From Zasmidium citrigriseum (Eukaryota; Ascomycota; Dothideomycetes; Mycosphaerellales; Mycosphaerellaceae): a stretch of 64,000 nt of DNA. Of the stretch, positions 43,633 through 53,852 are shown piece after piece. Below the pieces are notes generated by a model. It searched no databases and was not told the origin of the DNA. It saw only the letters and a list, made by a program, of their open reading frames with translations. Numbering within the stretch: the first letter of the stretch is position 1; every line of letters begins with the position of its first letter. Made by a program: the position numbers and the translations under genes. The DNA is taken from NCBI GenBank assembly GCA_002786025.1, contig NHNW01000055.1:186001-250000 (forward strand). Direction: 5' to 3'.

Positions 43633-45367
43633 ATGATGTTCGTCAAGCGTTTCGCTGCTGCTTTTTCTTTCACCATTCTCCTCGCTACCGCATACGCCGC
43701 ACCCTATGCTCATTGCAACAACGACTACACAATTGTAGATACAACATCGGGAAAGTTCCGACCGCTTCACGATCCAGCATATCCGGACGTCGCTCAATAC
43801 CTGGGAATCCCATTCGCCGAACCGCCTTTGGGAAAACTCCGCTTCGCTCCTCCCGTACCTGCGACCAGACGCACGAATATCACCGATGCAACGAAGTATT
43901 CTCCAGCTTGCTGGCAGTTCATTCCTCCAACTCAGAACGAGTTCAGCATCTACGAACCGGGCTACGATTACAATGGGACTCAGAGCGAGGACTGCCTGAC
44001 GCTCAACATTGCCGCTCCCCGAAGCAATAAGCATCCAGAAGCATTGCCTGTCATGATCTTTGTATACGGAGGAGGGTTTGTTCAAGGTGCATCGAACATT
44101 ACGTTCCAGAAGCCGACGGGTTGGGTGCAAGCCAAGCAGGACTTGATCATCGTCAACATTCAATACGTAAGTCACTTCACCCAGCATTACCAAAGAACCA
44201 CTCACGAAAGGGAAATACAGAGGCTTGAAATCTTCGGCTTCCCAAACAGCGCTGGTCTCGAAGCACAAAACCTTGGACTGCGAGACGTCCGCCTTGCCAT
44301 CGAATGGGTGCGCAACAACATCGCTGGCTTCGGCGGCGATCCAGATCGAATGGCTCTTTTTGGCCAATCTGCCGGAAGTGTTGCAACAGATATGTACCCG
44401 TATTCGTCATACCAGGATCCGATTGTCAAAGGTATCATCAGCAGCTCGGGCAGTGTCTTTGCACCACCGTCGTTCCTGTCCTTCGACTTTGCGCAGAACA
44501 ACTTCACGTACATCGCTCGTGCGTCTGAACTTGGGTTGCTGGTTTATGGAGCAAGACTGACGGAGACCAGGAAAGATGAATTGCTCCGGTGATGACGAGC
44601 AACTGCTGGCTTGCATGCGGACAAAGCCTGCCGCACAGCTCAATCTGATCGCCCATCAATACGAAGCCAATACCACATTTCTTCCCATTCCGGATCAAAA
44701 GCTCGTCTTTGCCAACTACACAGAGCAATTGCTCCAAGGCAAGATTGCCAACTTGGTGAGGATTCCTGCGACTCGATGCTTAGCAGGCGGCGACTGACAT
44801 ATCCAGACTGCGATTGTAGGTACGAACCGCAACGAGGGCGAGCGGCAGCTCGATAGAGACCTCAATCCCAACGGCCCAAATCAGACTCAAGCGGAGCAAT
44901 ACACCATCGAGAACTTCGTCTGCCCGGCCACCAACGAAACGCAGGCCAGACACAAGTTTGGACTCCCAACATATCGCTACGAGTATGCAGGCAACTTCAC
45001 GAATCTCTCGCCGCTATCTTGGATGGGAGCATGTACGTCTACACGGCGCTCAATCGCTTTTCAATGCTTTGCTGACGATTCGGTAGATCATGGCTCACAC
45101 ATCCCCGTCCTGTTCGGCACATCTGGAAGCAAAGCGGGTCATCCGTATACGGGAAACTCAACCTGCTTTGAGCTCGAAGTCGGAAGCCATATGCAAAATC
45201 TTTGGCGAGCGTTTGCGTATGATCCACGATCGTTGACGAAGCTTGGATGGCCTTTGAGTGGAGGCGGCTCAGGAGATAACATAACCAACGCAGTGAAGCT
45301 GTTTCCAGGCAGAAATGGCACGGTCTCTGGGATCGAATATGGCGCAGCGGGTGAAGAGTTCTGCTAA
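43633..45367 (+). CDS. Secreted type-B carboxylesterase/lipase
   Basis: Five exons: 43,633-44,166, 44,221-44,518, 44,571-44,755, 44,807-45,032 and 45,087-45,367. The four introns are 51-54 bp with GT...AG ends, and the spliced length of 1,524 nt is exactly 508 codons, giving 507 aa. The N-terminus MMFVKRFAAAFSFTILLATA is a signal peptide. Family marks are YLGIPFAEPPLGKLRFAPP, the EDCLTLNI signature (E119), the oxyanion YGGGF, the nucleophile elbow FGQSAGS (Ser228, codon 44,368-44,370), a candidate acid in GTNRNEGE, and the catalytic His in AYHGSHIPVLFG just after intron 4. Cysteines and N-glycosylation sites fit secretion. It would hydrolyse esters outside the cell; substrate unknown. No premature stop. 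It is the most complete enzyme gene in the island. Confidence 0.92.
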
Positions 45368-46077
45368 TCTTGAAGAGAACCTGAGAGGATTTCCACGATA
45401 GGGCGTCATGAGCGCAAACGCCGCACACACCGCAATCGGCTTTGATTCACGCAACGTCCCAACTGCATACCATTCAGCCTCACGACCCTGGCACGACGGC
45501 ATGCTTCTTGATGTATCCAACTTGTGCGCCATATCTTGCTTCTGTACATCAGGCACGCTGCCAGCCTTGCGCGGGATTTCTGGCCGATACGGCTTCGCAG
45601 ATTTCAGCGCCAACCTAATATCAACTTCACCCGATCCATTTGGAAGCGCAGCAACTTCACCTCCTTAGCAGTAATCAACAACCTGCGCTTGATATGGTGC
45701 AGATAGAATCCGCAGGCACTTCACATGGTTGCTGCCCTTGCTCCATTGATATGCGAGCTGACTCTGCGCTTGCGTTCTATATTCCATACTATCTTCGCCG
45801 CGTTGTCAGGGTCAATGGCGTCTCACCCCGCCTTTCGACTCCTGGTTCATCGTGACTCTTTGGAGCTACCACGATCGCCCTACTTGCTGTCTCTGTAGCC
45901 TTCTCTTGTGTCGTTCAGGTCGTCGGCATCGCGCGTTGGGTCTCTCTAATCGGCCTGGGTATGCGCTATTGTCGATTAGCTTAGACATCATCCGGTACAC
46001 AGCTCTTTTCACTTACCCTCTGCCTGCTGTACCGTCCTCTGCCACTAAAACAACTTCCGCAAGCTATCATTCATGAC
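45368..46077. other. Intergenic region
   Basis: About 710 bp between the converging carboxylesterase and the first F-box-like array gene. Frames present are short and without motif or splice support. No gene is called. Confidence 0.45.
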
Positions 46078-46435
46078 TCAGAACCGCTTCTCCCACTTCT
46101 TGAATCTCTTGGGTGCGTTTTCGCGCAGGCCGGGGATGAACTCGTCAAAATTCACGTCGTACAGCATCTCTTTTAGCTCTTCGCGGCGGTGCGCGACGTT
46201 CTGGAGGTGGTAGGTGAGGCTGTGGCACGTGGAAAGGTTCTTCCAGCGTATGATGGAGAGCTGCTACTCACGCGTCGCGCCAGATTGGGATTCCTTCGTA
46301 GCGAAGATCCTTTGATGTCGACAAGACGGCAGGATTCTCGACGTTGGTTTCATCTTGGAAGTGGAGTGCCAACATCTTCTGTACGAGCTCTGGTGGCATC
46401 TTTTGCAGAGGGCTGGTAGTAGTCGTAGTCTCCAT
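46078..46435 (-). CDS. F-box-like array gene 1 (101 aa)
   Basis: Two exons, easily missed because neither is long. Exon 1 (46,435-46,272) encodes METTTTTSPLQKMPPELVQK and then MLALHFQDETN, ending WRDA with a codon split in phase 2. A 52-bp intron (GTGAGT 46,271 to ACAG 46,220) leads to LTYHLQNVAHRREELKEMLY and a C-terminus of RFKKWEKRF with TGA at 46,078. The total is 306 nt, 101 aa. The N-terminal LPxELVxxML..HF helix pattern resembles a short F-box, and the same pattern with an intron at the same place and phase occurs in the three genes upstream. It has a 7-residue longer N-terminus than its paralogs. No premature stop. Confidence 0.7.
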
Positions 46436-46783
46436 GATGGGTTCCTCGGTGGTGTTTGCAATGTGCGTAGTTTAGTGTGATGGATTGTGATGGGATCGGT
46501 GAAGTTCACGCGGGAGAGGGGAGGAGATGGAGACGAAGTGCTGATGAGCGATGGAGAACTTCCCGCTTTTCGCTTGCTATGCGCATCCCGACAGCAGAGG
46601 TCGAATGAGATGTCCGGCGGATGTCCAACGTGACAGTCGTGAGACGCGGAAGAATCGGACTACTCTGCTAGCATTGTAACCTTGCATTGCGACAGTGTAT
46701 ATGTCTTTTGTGCAGAAGGCAGTGCGTCCATGTGCTCTAAAAGCGGTTATTAGCCCGTGTAGCGCGACATCGAGATCTCCGAT

Positions 46784-47187
46784 TTACCGGGCCACAAGCA
46801 TCGCAGCGCTCATCACCTGTGCCAACTTGTACTGCTGGAAGAAGGTACATCCCAGCTCACGGCGAAGGCGAACGCACTCTTTCCTCTCATCCTCGCTCAA
46901 ACTTCCGATCTCTTCCTTCATGCGCTTCTGTCGCAGCTCTTCCCTCAACTGCGCTTGGGTGCCGTCCATGGCAGTGGTGTGTTCTTGCAGGCTGTTATCC
47001 ATTAGCACATGCTCTTCCTGTACCCATCTTGGAGCTCCACGTACACTTGCTGCATGATGGGAAAGCCAGCTGCGCGAATGTCCCTGCACACCTAGAAAAC
47101 TCTCAATTTCTTCGTGTCTGTGGGATCTTCTTGGAAGTGCGCTTTCAGGACTAAGTCCAGGATCTCGGGTGGTTTGTTGGCGGCCAT
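46784..47187 (-). pseudogene. F-box-like array gene 2, nonsense-mutated
   Basis: Exon 1 (47,187-47,045, 143 nt) encodes MAANKPPEILDLVLKAHFQE and continues as KKLRVF, TAG (47,094-47,092), VCRDIRAAGFPIMQQV. A 53-bp intron (GTACGT 47,044; CTAAT branch; ACAG 46,992) joins in phase 2 to exon 2 (46,991-46,784), LQEHTTAMDGTQAQLREELR to VMSAAMLVAR. Apart from the single TAG, the whole 351-nt coding sequence (116 residues) is intact and in phase. The stop replaces what is most simply CAG (Gln32): a CpA-to-TpA transition. Gene 4 has Gly at the equivalent position (VFGVCRGLR). This is a freshly killed paralog, or one whose message is read through or edited, though nothing in the sequence shows that. Confidence 0.7.
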
Positions 47188-47641
47188 TGCTGGGTGGGAC
47201 TGTTCTTCGAGGGGTGTGTTGCGAATGTAGTAGGTGTTGTATTGGCGATGAAGCTGGTAGGCGGACGATAGCAATCGAGCCGAATGAGTCCATCGCCGAA
47301 AGGAAAGAGCGGCCATCTTCCGGATTTCGATCCCTCGTGCTCTGGCTGCCTGCTTCCACCATCACGAGCTATTATGAGAAGCGCATTCCAGGATTGATTC
47401 GCTCTCGATGGGCAATAGTTGAAGTCACTGCGAAAACTCTACACCTGCGTTCGTATGGCGCACTTGCCTCACACAACCGATTACAGCACTCCTTCATGAA
47501 GATATCGGTGTAACTGGGGAAGAGTAACTTCTAGACTCTGGGATTTGGCTTCCCCTTCTGTTGATTATTGCCACTCAACATTCATACGCGTGCGTCTGTA
47601 CTCTTTGTCCATTTGGATGGGCCTCTTCTTCCGCCTCGGGC

Positions 47642-48056
47642 TCAGTCAAACCTCATCCGCTCGGCTTTCTGCTGCTCCAACAGCAGTGTATACTCTCTCG
47701 TTGATAGCATCCCCACGCGGCTCCTCAGGCGAGCGAACTCCTCCTCCACCTCTTGTCGTGGGGCTTCGTAGGTGGCATCTGCTCGGATGGCTCGCATGGC
47801 GGCCAAAGCTTCATCGTTCGCTTGTCTGATGACGGTAGCGTGTTCTGCAGACCAAAGTTGACTCGGTGGTCAGTATGCCGGCTCGCCAAGTGCAGTCTCC
47901 CGTTGTCACTCACACTTGCTGCCAGAGTGCAATTCCTGGGGCACGCAGAGCACGACACACTCCGAGGAAGTTGACCTTGTGCTTGGGCCTGATGTTGGAT
48001 TCGAAGTGTAGAGTGAGGATCTTGTAGATGATTTCGTGTGGAAGTTCTTTGAGCAT
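47642..48056 (-). CDS. F-box-like array gene 3 (108 aa)
   Basis: Exon 1 (48,056-47,914, 143 nt) encodes MLKELPHEIIYKILTLHFES and FLGVCRALRAPGIALWQQ, ending with a phase-2 split codon. An ~87-bp intron (GTGAGT 47,913 to TCAG 47,826) leads to QANDEALAAMRAIRADATYE and a C-terminus of TLLLEQQKAERMRFD, TGA 47,642. The total of 327 nt gives 108 aa. An alternative acceptor at a CTGCAG 17 bp upstream would not keep the frame. The conserved core LPxEIIxxIL..HF...VCRxLRxxGIxxWQQ is shared with the neighbours. Exon 2 is a charged helix, probably a coiled coil. Function is unknown; the F-box assignment is by pattern only. Confidence 0.68.
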
Positions 48057-48544
48057 AGTCGCGGTAGTGGGTGATGTGATATTAGCCTAATGAGGATGTT
48101 GATTGGTAGAGGTCTGTTCTGGTGACCGTTGGAGGTTGATGTCGTGGGCGAGAGCTGAAAGGTGCGGCAGTTTTGCGGCGGCCAAAAGCCGGAGCACACA
48201 CGCCAAAGGCCTTGATTGCGAGCGCTCTGGACGCATTTAACTTCAAATATCATCTCTATAATCAAAAGAACAACTGCACTACGTCTGGAAAAGTGTGTTC
48301 GACAAAGTGTGTTCGACATGTTCGACAGGAAGCTATCTAACGGCGTTACTGAGCCATTGAAGCACTTGTCATCCAGCCATAACATCTCATGACTCCAAGG
48401 ACATCGCATGGACAGTTCGCAAAAGACATTGCCTGGTGTTCATGACCCAGTCAGTCATAGACTCCCTTCTCATAGCCACGCCACGCCCATCGACCCACTT
48501 AGTGTCCTTCTAAAGGTTGGCTCTGGCCGTCCGTCCCTCCTAGA

Positions 48545-49001
48545 TCAACACATGAGCGTATGCAAGTCATCTGACGACAGTGGTGACGTACAAGTCATTC
48601 GATCTGCGTTCTGCTTGGCAATCGCGAGGGCGTATCGTCTCTGGATGATGGCCCAGAGTTGGATGCGCTTGCGATTGACTTCCTGCTTTTCCATCTCGTC
48701 CAAACCTTTCGCAACGCTCTCGAGGTGCATCTGGTGGAGAAACCCTGAGAGGCCTTGGTGATTGGTCTCGGCGCTGGCGATGAGCGTTTGCAGACTGCAG
48801 TCGAGGATGTGAAGTAGCGTTTGCGTTTCTCGTAATGAAGTGTGATGGCGGAACATACACTTGCTGCCAGACAGCGATTGCCCGTCGACGCAGACCTCTG
48901 CAAACACCAAAGACGTTGGTTTTCTGCTTGCTTTTTAGTTGACCCTCGAAGTGCATCTTCAGGATAATGTCCACGATCTCAGCGGGGAGTGGTGTTGCCA
49001 T
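48545..49001 (-). CDS. F-box-like array gene 4 (130 aa)
   Basis: Exon 1 (49,001-48,859, again 143 nt) encodes MATPLPAEIVDIILKMHFEG and NVFGVCRGLRRRAIAVWQQ, phase 2. A 64-bp intron (GTATGT 48,858 to CTGCAG 48,795) joins to LQTLIASAETNHQGLSGFLH, then KGLDEMEKQEVNRKRIQLWA and a terminal SSDDLHTLMC, TGA 48,545. The total of 393 nt gives 130 aa. Exon 1 length and intron phase are identical to genes 2 and 3, which shows tandem duplication. It has no premature stop and is the longest member. It is probably a small adaptor-like protein; the partner is unknown. Confidence 0.7.
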
Positions 49002-49009
49002 GATCGCGT

Positions 49010-49980
49010 GCGGATGGCGTTGTGTTTGGACCTTGTTGCGCTGATGCTTGGGGAAGCAGGAGCTTTTGAGCCCAATTGATAAAGGAAAGTGCGGCTTTTA
49101 CCGGCACGTACAAAGACAAGACTCCACTGTCAATGGCTATTTGGGTAGGACTGACTTCAATACCTGTTCCCCTTCTTTCCTAGGTGCTGTTTATACGACA
49201 GAGAAACATGGAACCTCCGCCTTTCGTCCAGCAGCAGTTGTGTGCCTCCAACCCTTTTCCCGTTGCACTTCACTTCGCGCCCGACTTATTCAAGACAGCA
49301 GCTGTATACACCTTCCATTTAGCCAACACGATCTTGATGTCCATAAACCTTCTGCTCTACGTCTTCAGCATGAACTTGAGACGAAAGAGTTTGTTCAAGC
49401 AATCTTGTCTGTCGATCACAGACGTCTCTGGCTTTCCGTTCTCTTGCATGGCCACGCAGTGAGATTTCTTTTCGATGTGGCCTCCTCGATGGTCTCCTGT
49501 GGACATGTCGACATCGTCTACACCCTTTCTAGCCAGCGCCTGGAGAATGCTGTGGAGTATTTGCACGCACTGGAGACAAAGACGCCCTGCAACTCCTGCA
49601 CCGCCGACTGCAGACACATCTTGACGTGGTCGGAGACTGCACCAATGTCGAAGGCAATCAACTTGGTGATAGTAGAGTCGAGGTCTTGTAAGGTCGGCCG
49701 GGATGGTCGAGTGACGATTTGCGTGGATTGGTTGAACCACGGGGCTGTAGTGGGGGCGGAGGTCGGTCTTAGGGGCGTGGAGGTGGTAAGCAAGGCAGTC
49801 AGCTCGGTGGCGAGCGCCGCGAGGATGACTATGATTAATCAATTGGCGCCTCAACTTCCAGAAAGCGCGTGTCTTCGTACATTGAGCGCTTTACAGCTCC
49901 TCGACCTGAGCTTGATCGTGATGTGAGCCCCTCCCAGCGCGGTGCGTTGACATGTGATAAAGGGCGTCGTGCGGCAGGCG
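49010..49980. other. Region with a possible minus-strand partial gene
   Basis: On the minus strand a frame from about 49,830 to 49,518 reads PWFNQSTQIVTRPSRPTLQD and AVSDHVKMCLQSAVQELQGV, ending RRWLERV. It looks coding but has no ATG and no clear splice partner. A 292-codon plus-strand frame across the same bases starts only at TTG and has no motif; I judge it a chance frame. The rest is intergenic. Confidence 0.3.
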
Positions 49981-49986
49981 AAAGTA

Positions 49987-50562
49987 CTATCGTGTAGGAT
50001 GCTTCAGCTTGCTTGGCAACCCCAGCCGCATTATAAAGCTCTTGGTGGTCCTCATGTACATCACGTTCTTCAAGATCCGTTCTCTTCTAGCAGGAAATAC
50101 TTGCTCAAGGATGATGAAGACGTGCTGGATCTTGTTACGGAAGCTTCGTGTGAAGTCGTCGAGCATGGCGATGTCGGGCACATTCGGGCCGTCATTTTCA
50201 GTGGTTGGGATGCGAATTAGGACGGTGTTGCCGGCCTAGAATGTGTTCTTCGCGTCTTGCTCGAGATCTGTTCCTCGAAATGGCTCCGTGAGCTGTAGGT
50301 AGCGGTCCTTCAGCTTGGAGACCGGGATTGGCTTCTCATCTTGCACCGCCTTCTTGGTGATCATCACCTATACTTCCGCTGGACAGTGCACATGCTCGCG
50401 GAGGACGTCGATGGCGGTGACTACCATGATCAGTACGGATCTTTGGTTAGGAGTGAGAGTCCTACCTGGGGTGTGTTCCACGTTGTCGTCCGCTTCACCA
50501 GCAACTTGGGCACTCGACAGGTCATCTTGTGGAGTTGGTTCTGTGTCCTCTATCTGAGCCAT
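49987..50562 (-). pseudogene. Unknown gene with two in-frame TAG stops
   Basis: From ATG 50,562 one minus-strand frame runs 192 codons to TAG 49,987. It reads MAQIEDTEPTPQDDLSSAQV, then VLREHVHCPAEV, TAG (50,370-50,368), VMITKKAVQDEKPIPVSKLK, TEPFRGTDLEQDAKNTF, TAG (50,238-50,236), AGNTVLIRIPTTENDGPNVP, and DDFTRSFRNKIQHVFIILEQ. Composition and predicted helices are continuous across both stops, and CAG would restore Gln at each (AEVQVM, TFQAGN): two CpA-to-TpA changes. An intron hiding either TAG is possible, since TCTAG could act as an acceptor, but no matching donor keeps the frame. It is divergent from the helicase locus, with only ~30 bp between them. Family not recognised. Confidence 0.55.
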
Positions 50563-50592
50563 GCTGATATGAGAGCCCAATGTGATCGCGGT

Positions 50593-53011
50593 TCATCCTC
50601 CAGCGCTTAGATCACGGCTTCAGGCTCGACGAACAGAGTACTCTATCGCAAGCGCTCACAGAGTGTCGAGAATTCTCTGTGATGATCGATACAACGAAGT
50701 TTTCCGGCCCAGGTGGGTAAGGACCTTTTGAGAGCGTTCAAAGACACCATCATACCCGCACGGCAAACGTCCTTTAGCAGAAGCGGTGTCGATGACTGGT
50801 GGTATGGCAGGCTACCGCACTATAGAGTCCAAGCGAGCAGCGAACGGCTCGGCGCATTTGTGAAAGACCCAGCGCGTAAGCTGCTGAAACCTCCACACTT
50901 GAAGAGATCCAATGGTAAGTGGAACATGCTATGTCCGACCAAGAGCACGTCAGAAGCTATCAAGACCCACTTCGCAACGGCGGAGAGTTACGAAGAGCAT
51001 TTCCTACCACCGATTATCTGGGACCAAAAGGAGACGCGAAGACTACAGAGCAACCTGTACAATGAGGAAGTGGAATATCCCGCCCAATTCACATGGCTGC
51101 AGCAGTCAGGCTATCGCGTGGACGTCAAATTCAAACCCACCAGAAAAGTCGGTGATGCAACGAAGGACGTCGGTGAAGAGACCAAAATCGTGCCCTCAAA
51201 TGACACCAAGATATCGGTATTTGTCTCATCGCTGTTACCGACCCGAACAAAGGATTCATACTGCGTTGGAAAAGTCATCGACCAGACCGTGGATGGCTTT
51301 GACTTCAGTGCTATTGTCAAGGCTCCACAGTCCTTGATGCACAGCAAATCTCGGATCAAATGCTCCGTCGAGTATTCCGTGAACGTCTTTTGGGCAGAGT
51401 TTGATGCCACCTCCATCCGACGAATGCGGGCGATACAGTCGGCAGTGGCAGGGCATCTGCAGCGAGAATCACCCGGTCCCGTCCACAAGATCAACGACAA
51501 GCATTGCGGACCGTTCACATTGCGTCGCCTGATTAGCGATGATGACGACTTCCACCACTCACCGCCGTATCTAGAGCTCTTCCATCAAGAGATTTCGGAC
51601 GAGGCAAGAGCAATCCAAGAGACGATGATGAGTATGAGCAGCAAACTGGACCCGCATCAGCTGAAGTTCTACCAGGCCGTGATGGACGGAGTGCGATCCA
51701 ATGTCGCTATCCTCGAGGGATACCCCGGTACAGGCAAGACCCACGTACTTGCCATCACGATCTGCTGCTTGATGCTGATGGGCAAGTGCGTGGTTGTTAC
51801 AAGCCAGTCGAACGATGGCGTGGATGCACTGTTCGGAAAGATCGCTGAGATGATCGAAGGTGATGAGAGATTGGCAAACCTACGAGGACAATTCGTGGTG
51901 GTGAAGAACGACCAGGAGGAAGAAGCTTTTGCACGACGTCTCCGCTCCAAAGAAGGCTACGGCGATCAGTTCTGCACCTCTCCATACTGGATGTCGGCAA
52001 GGATTGAAGAATTTTGTGAGGCAAACCCAGACGAGCGACTGGTGCAGGACTACCAGGAACACCTCAACGCCAAACTGGAGGATCGCGACCCACAAGCATC
52101 CATGTCTTGGGAGCAAGCACAGACATTGATGCGCTATCAGATCTTCCAGAAGTCATTGCTGGTGGGATGCACGACATTCGTGTCTTCGAACCTGGAATCC
52201 GAGATGTTCGCGGCGTCAGCGATCTTTTTGGACGAAGCCGGACAGGCGACCGAGGCCGATATGGTCATGCCCACCTTACCTCATATGGGTACCCTCGAGT
52301 TACTCGTCCTCAGCGGTGACATGAAGCAATTGGGACCCGTGGTCATGTCAGCATTGGCGGGGATGAATCCTCTCGGCAATGTCCTTGCAACTTCGGTGTT
52401 GCAGCGGCTGCTGGAAGGCTGGCCCCAATTCGCGCGGTTCCCACTCAAGCGCAACTATCGGGGACATCCGTCAATTTGGGGTATGGCAAGTGAGCTGTTC
52501 TACGACGACACCATGGAACCAGGTCGATGCGCCGTTCACTGGGAGACCGAGTTGGCCAAGAAAGTTCAGCGCGCCATGAGAACCTTCTTCGATGCTCTTC
52601 AACCAAGGGCCAGGAGTCGAGATGACCTCCAGCTCTTTTTCGACATCGACACACCGTCCACAAAAGCGCAGGAGGGCGATTCATATTACAACAAGGGCGG
52701 GATTCTGGCGATTGATCTTGTTTCTCCAAGAGGCAGGTGTCGAGCTGAGTGACATCGGCATCATCACGATGTACGGAGAAGACCTGCGCCTGATCATCGA
52801 GCATCTACAGGCCGATGGGGTGTCCGAAATCGAAACGAAGAAGGACTTCAACGAGTCCGGCATCCGTGTGGCCACGGTAGATTCCTTCCAAGGGAAGGAA
52901 AAGCCTATGATGATCGGTCACCTCGCCGCGGCCAACGAAGTCAACGCCAATGCGTTCGGACTCGTTCAGCATCCCAATCGCCTCGACGTTGGCACCGCAA
53001 GAGCACATTGA
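50593..53011 (+). pseudogene. Upf1/NAM7-type SF1 helicase, frameshifted
   Basis: The main frame (50,713-52,752, 679 codons, opened by GTG, not ATG) holds superfamily-1 helicase motifs. They are Walker A GYPGTGKT (~336-343), VVVTSQSNDGVDAL (Ia), DEAGQATEADM (motif II, ~507), VLSGDMKQLGPVV (III) and RNYRGHPSIWGM (IV). Upstream, in another frame, is ILQRLDHGFRLDEQSTLSQ to MIDTTKF, duplicated at 22.6 kb. Downstream, after a frame change near 52,700, ELSDIGIITMYGEDLRLII and VATVDSFQGKEKPMMIGH (V) continue to NRLDVGTARAH, stop 53,011, where the usual ...LTRAR motif VI is cut short. So at least two frameshifts plus a truncated end separate a once normal Upf1/NAM7-like RNA/DNA helicase. No intron explains the breaks. 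Confidence 0.75.
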
Positions 53012-53852
53012 TATCACTTGAGCTTCGCAGCCGCTGCGACTTTGGGAGAAAGCACCAGGGGGCTGGATCGACGAGATGCGAGAGTGCACATCGCGCGCTG
53101 AACACGATCGAGTCTCCCGTACCCTTGTGCTTGTTCCTCTCCATCTCCAGCTCTCGGGAGTTTGCCAAAGTTGACTCCTCCATTGGAGGCCAGCTTCCAC
53201 CGAACACACGAAGTCAAGCAGGTGAAGTCAGCATCGAGCGCAAGGACGACACTCGCAGGCAGTTCAACTACACATCCACGATGATGTCAAAGTCCTCATG
53301 TGGCACATCGTTTGCAATCTGCTCAGAAAACGTGGCATACAAACTCCACACATGACCGCCCGGACTTTCAGAAGATCTTGCAAATGCCCTTTGGGTGTTT
53401 GGTGTGTGAGACGTTGTCCAGTCGCCGTCGTCGCAATGGGTGAGGTTCACGAGAGGATTTACATGCTGGTCTTCTTCTCACCTCCTCATTGTGCCAGCCA
53501 ATTGACAGGCATCGAGTCGACGGCGAAGGCCTAGCAAGTGCCTCAATGGATACGCAGCTTGTCCATGAGCGACCTCCTGCCATTTCGAAACCAATGAATA
53601 TGGCAGCTGATGGTCTGTTGCGATGCAAAACGACACGAGATGCGTAAAAGCGCTACTCAGCTCCTGGTATAACAAATTATGAGCGGGGCGGTATCTTTGT
53701 CGGGAAAGAGGTTCATGTGAAGGCGGCGATGTGGCTGCGGCAAGGCCAACCGCTCCCCTTCGCCACTCGGACCACGTCACGCAGCCTGATGCCTCTCGCT
53801 TCATGTACCACCGACGGCAGCTGGCCATTGACTGAGACCCGCGCCGTCGTAA
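53012..53852. other. Intergenic region
   Basis: About 840 bp. The first part may still hold decayed helicase 3' sequence (another frame gives SFAAAATLGEST right after the stop). Short frames on both strands carry no motif. No gene is supported. Confidence 0.4.

Noticed and set aside
43633..44592. 319-aa truncated esterase as the real product
   Set aside because: It reads through two introns; splicing restores a full 507-aa carboxylesterase with all catalytic residues.
49048..49926. 292-codon plus-strand open frame
   Set aside because: It starts only at TTG, has no motif, and overlaps a more coding-like minus-strand frame.
47092..50370. TAG codons as programmed readthrough or recoding
   Set aside because: There is no shared downstream context or structure, and every case is explained by CpA-to-TpA mutation.
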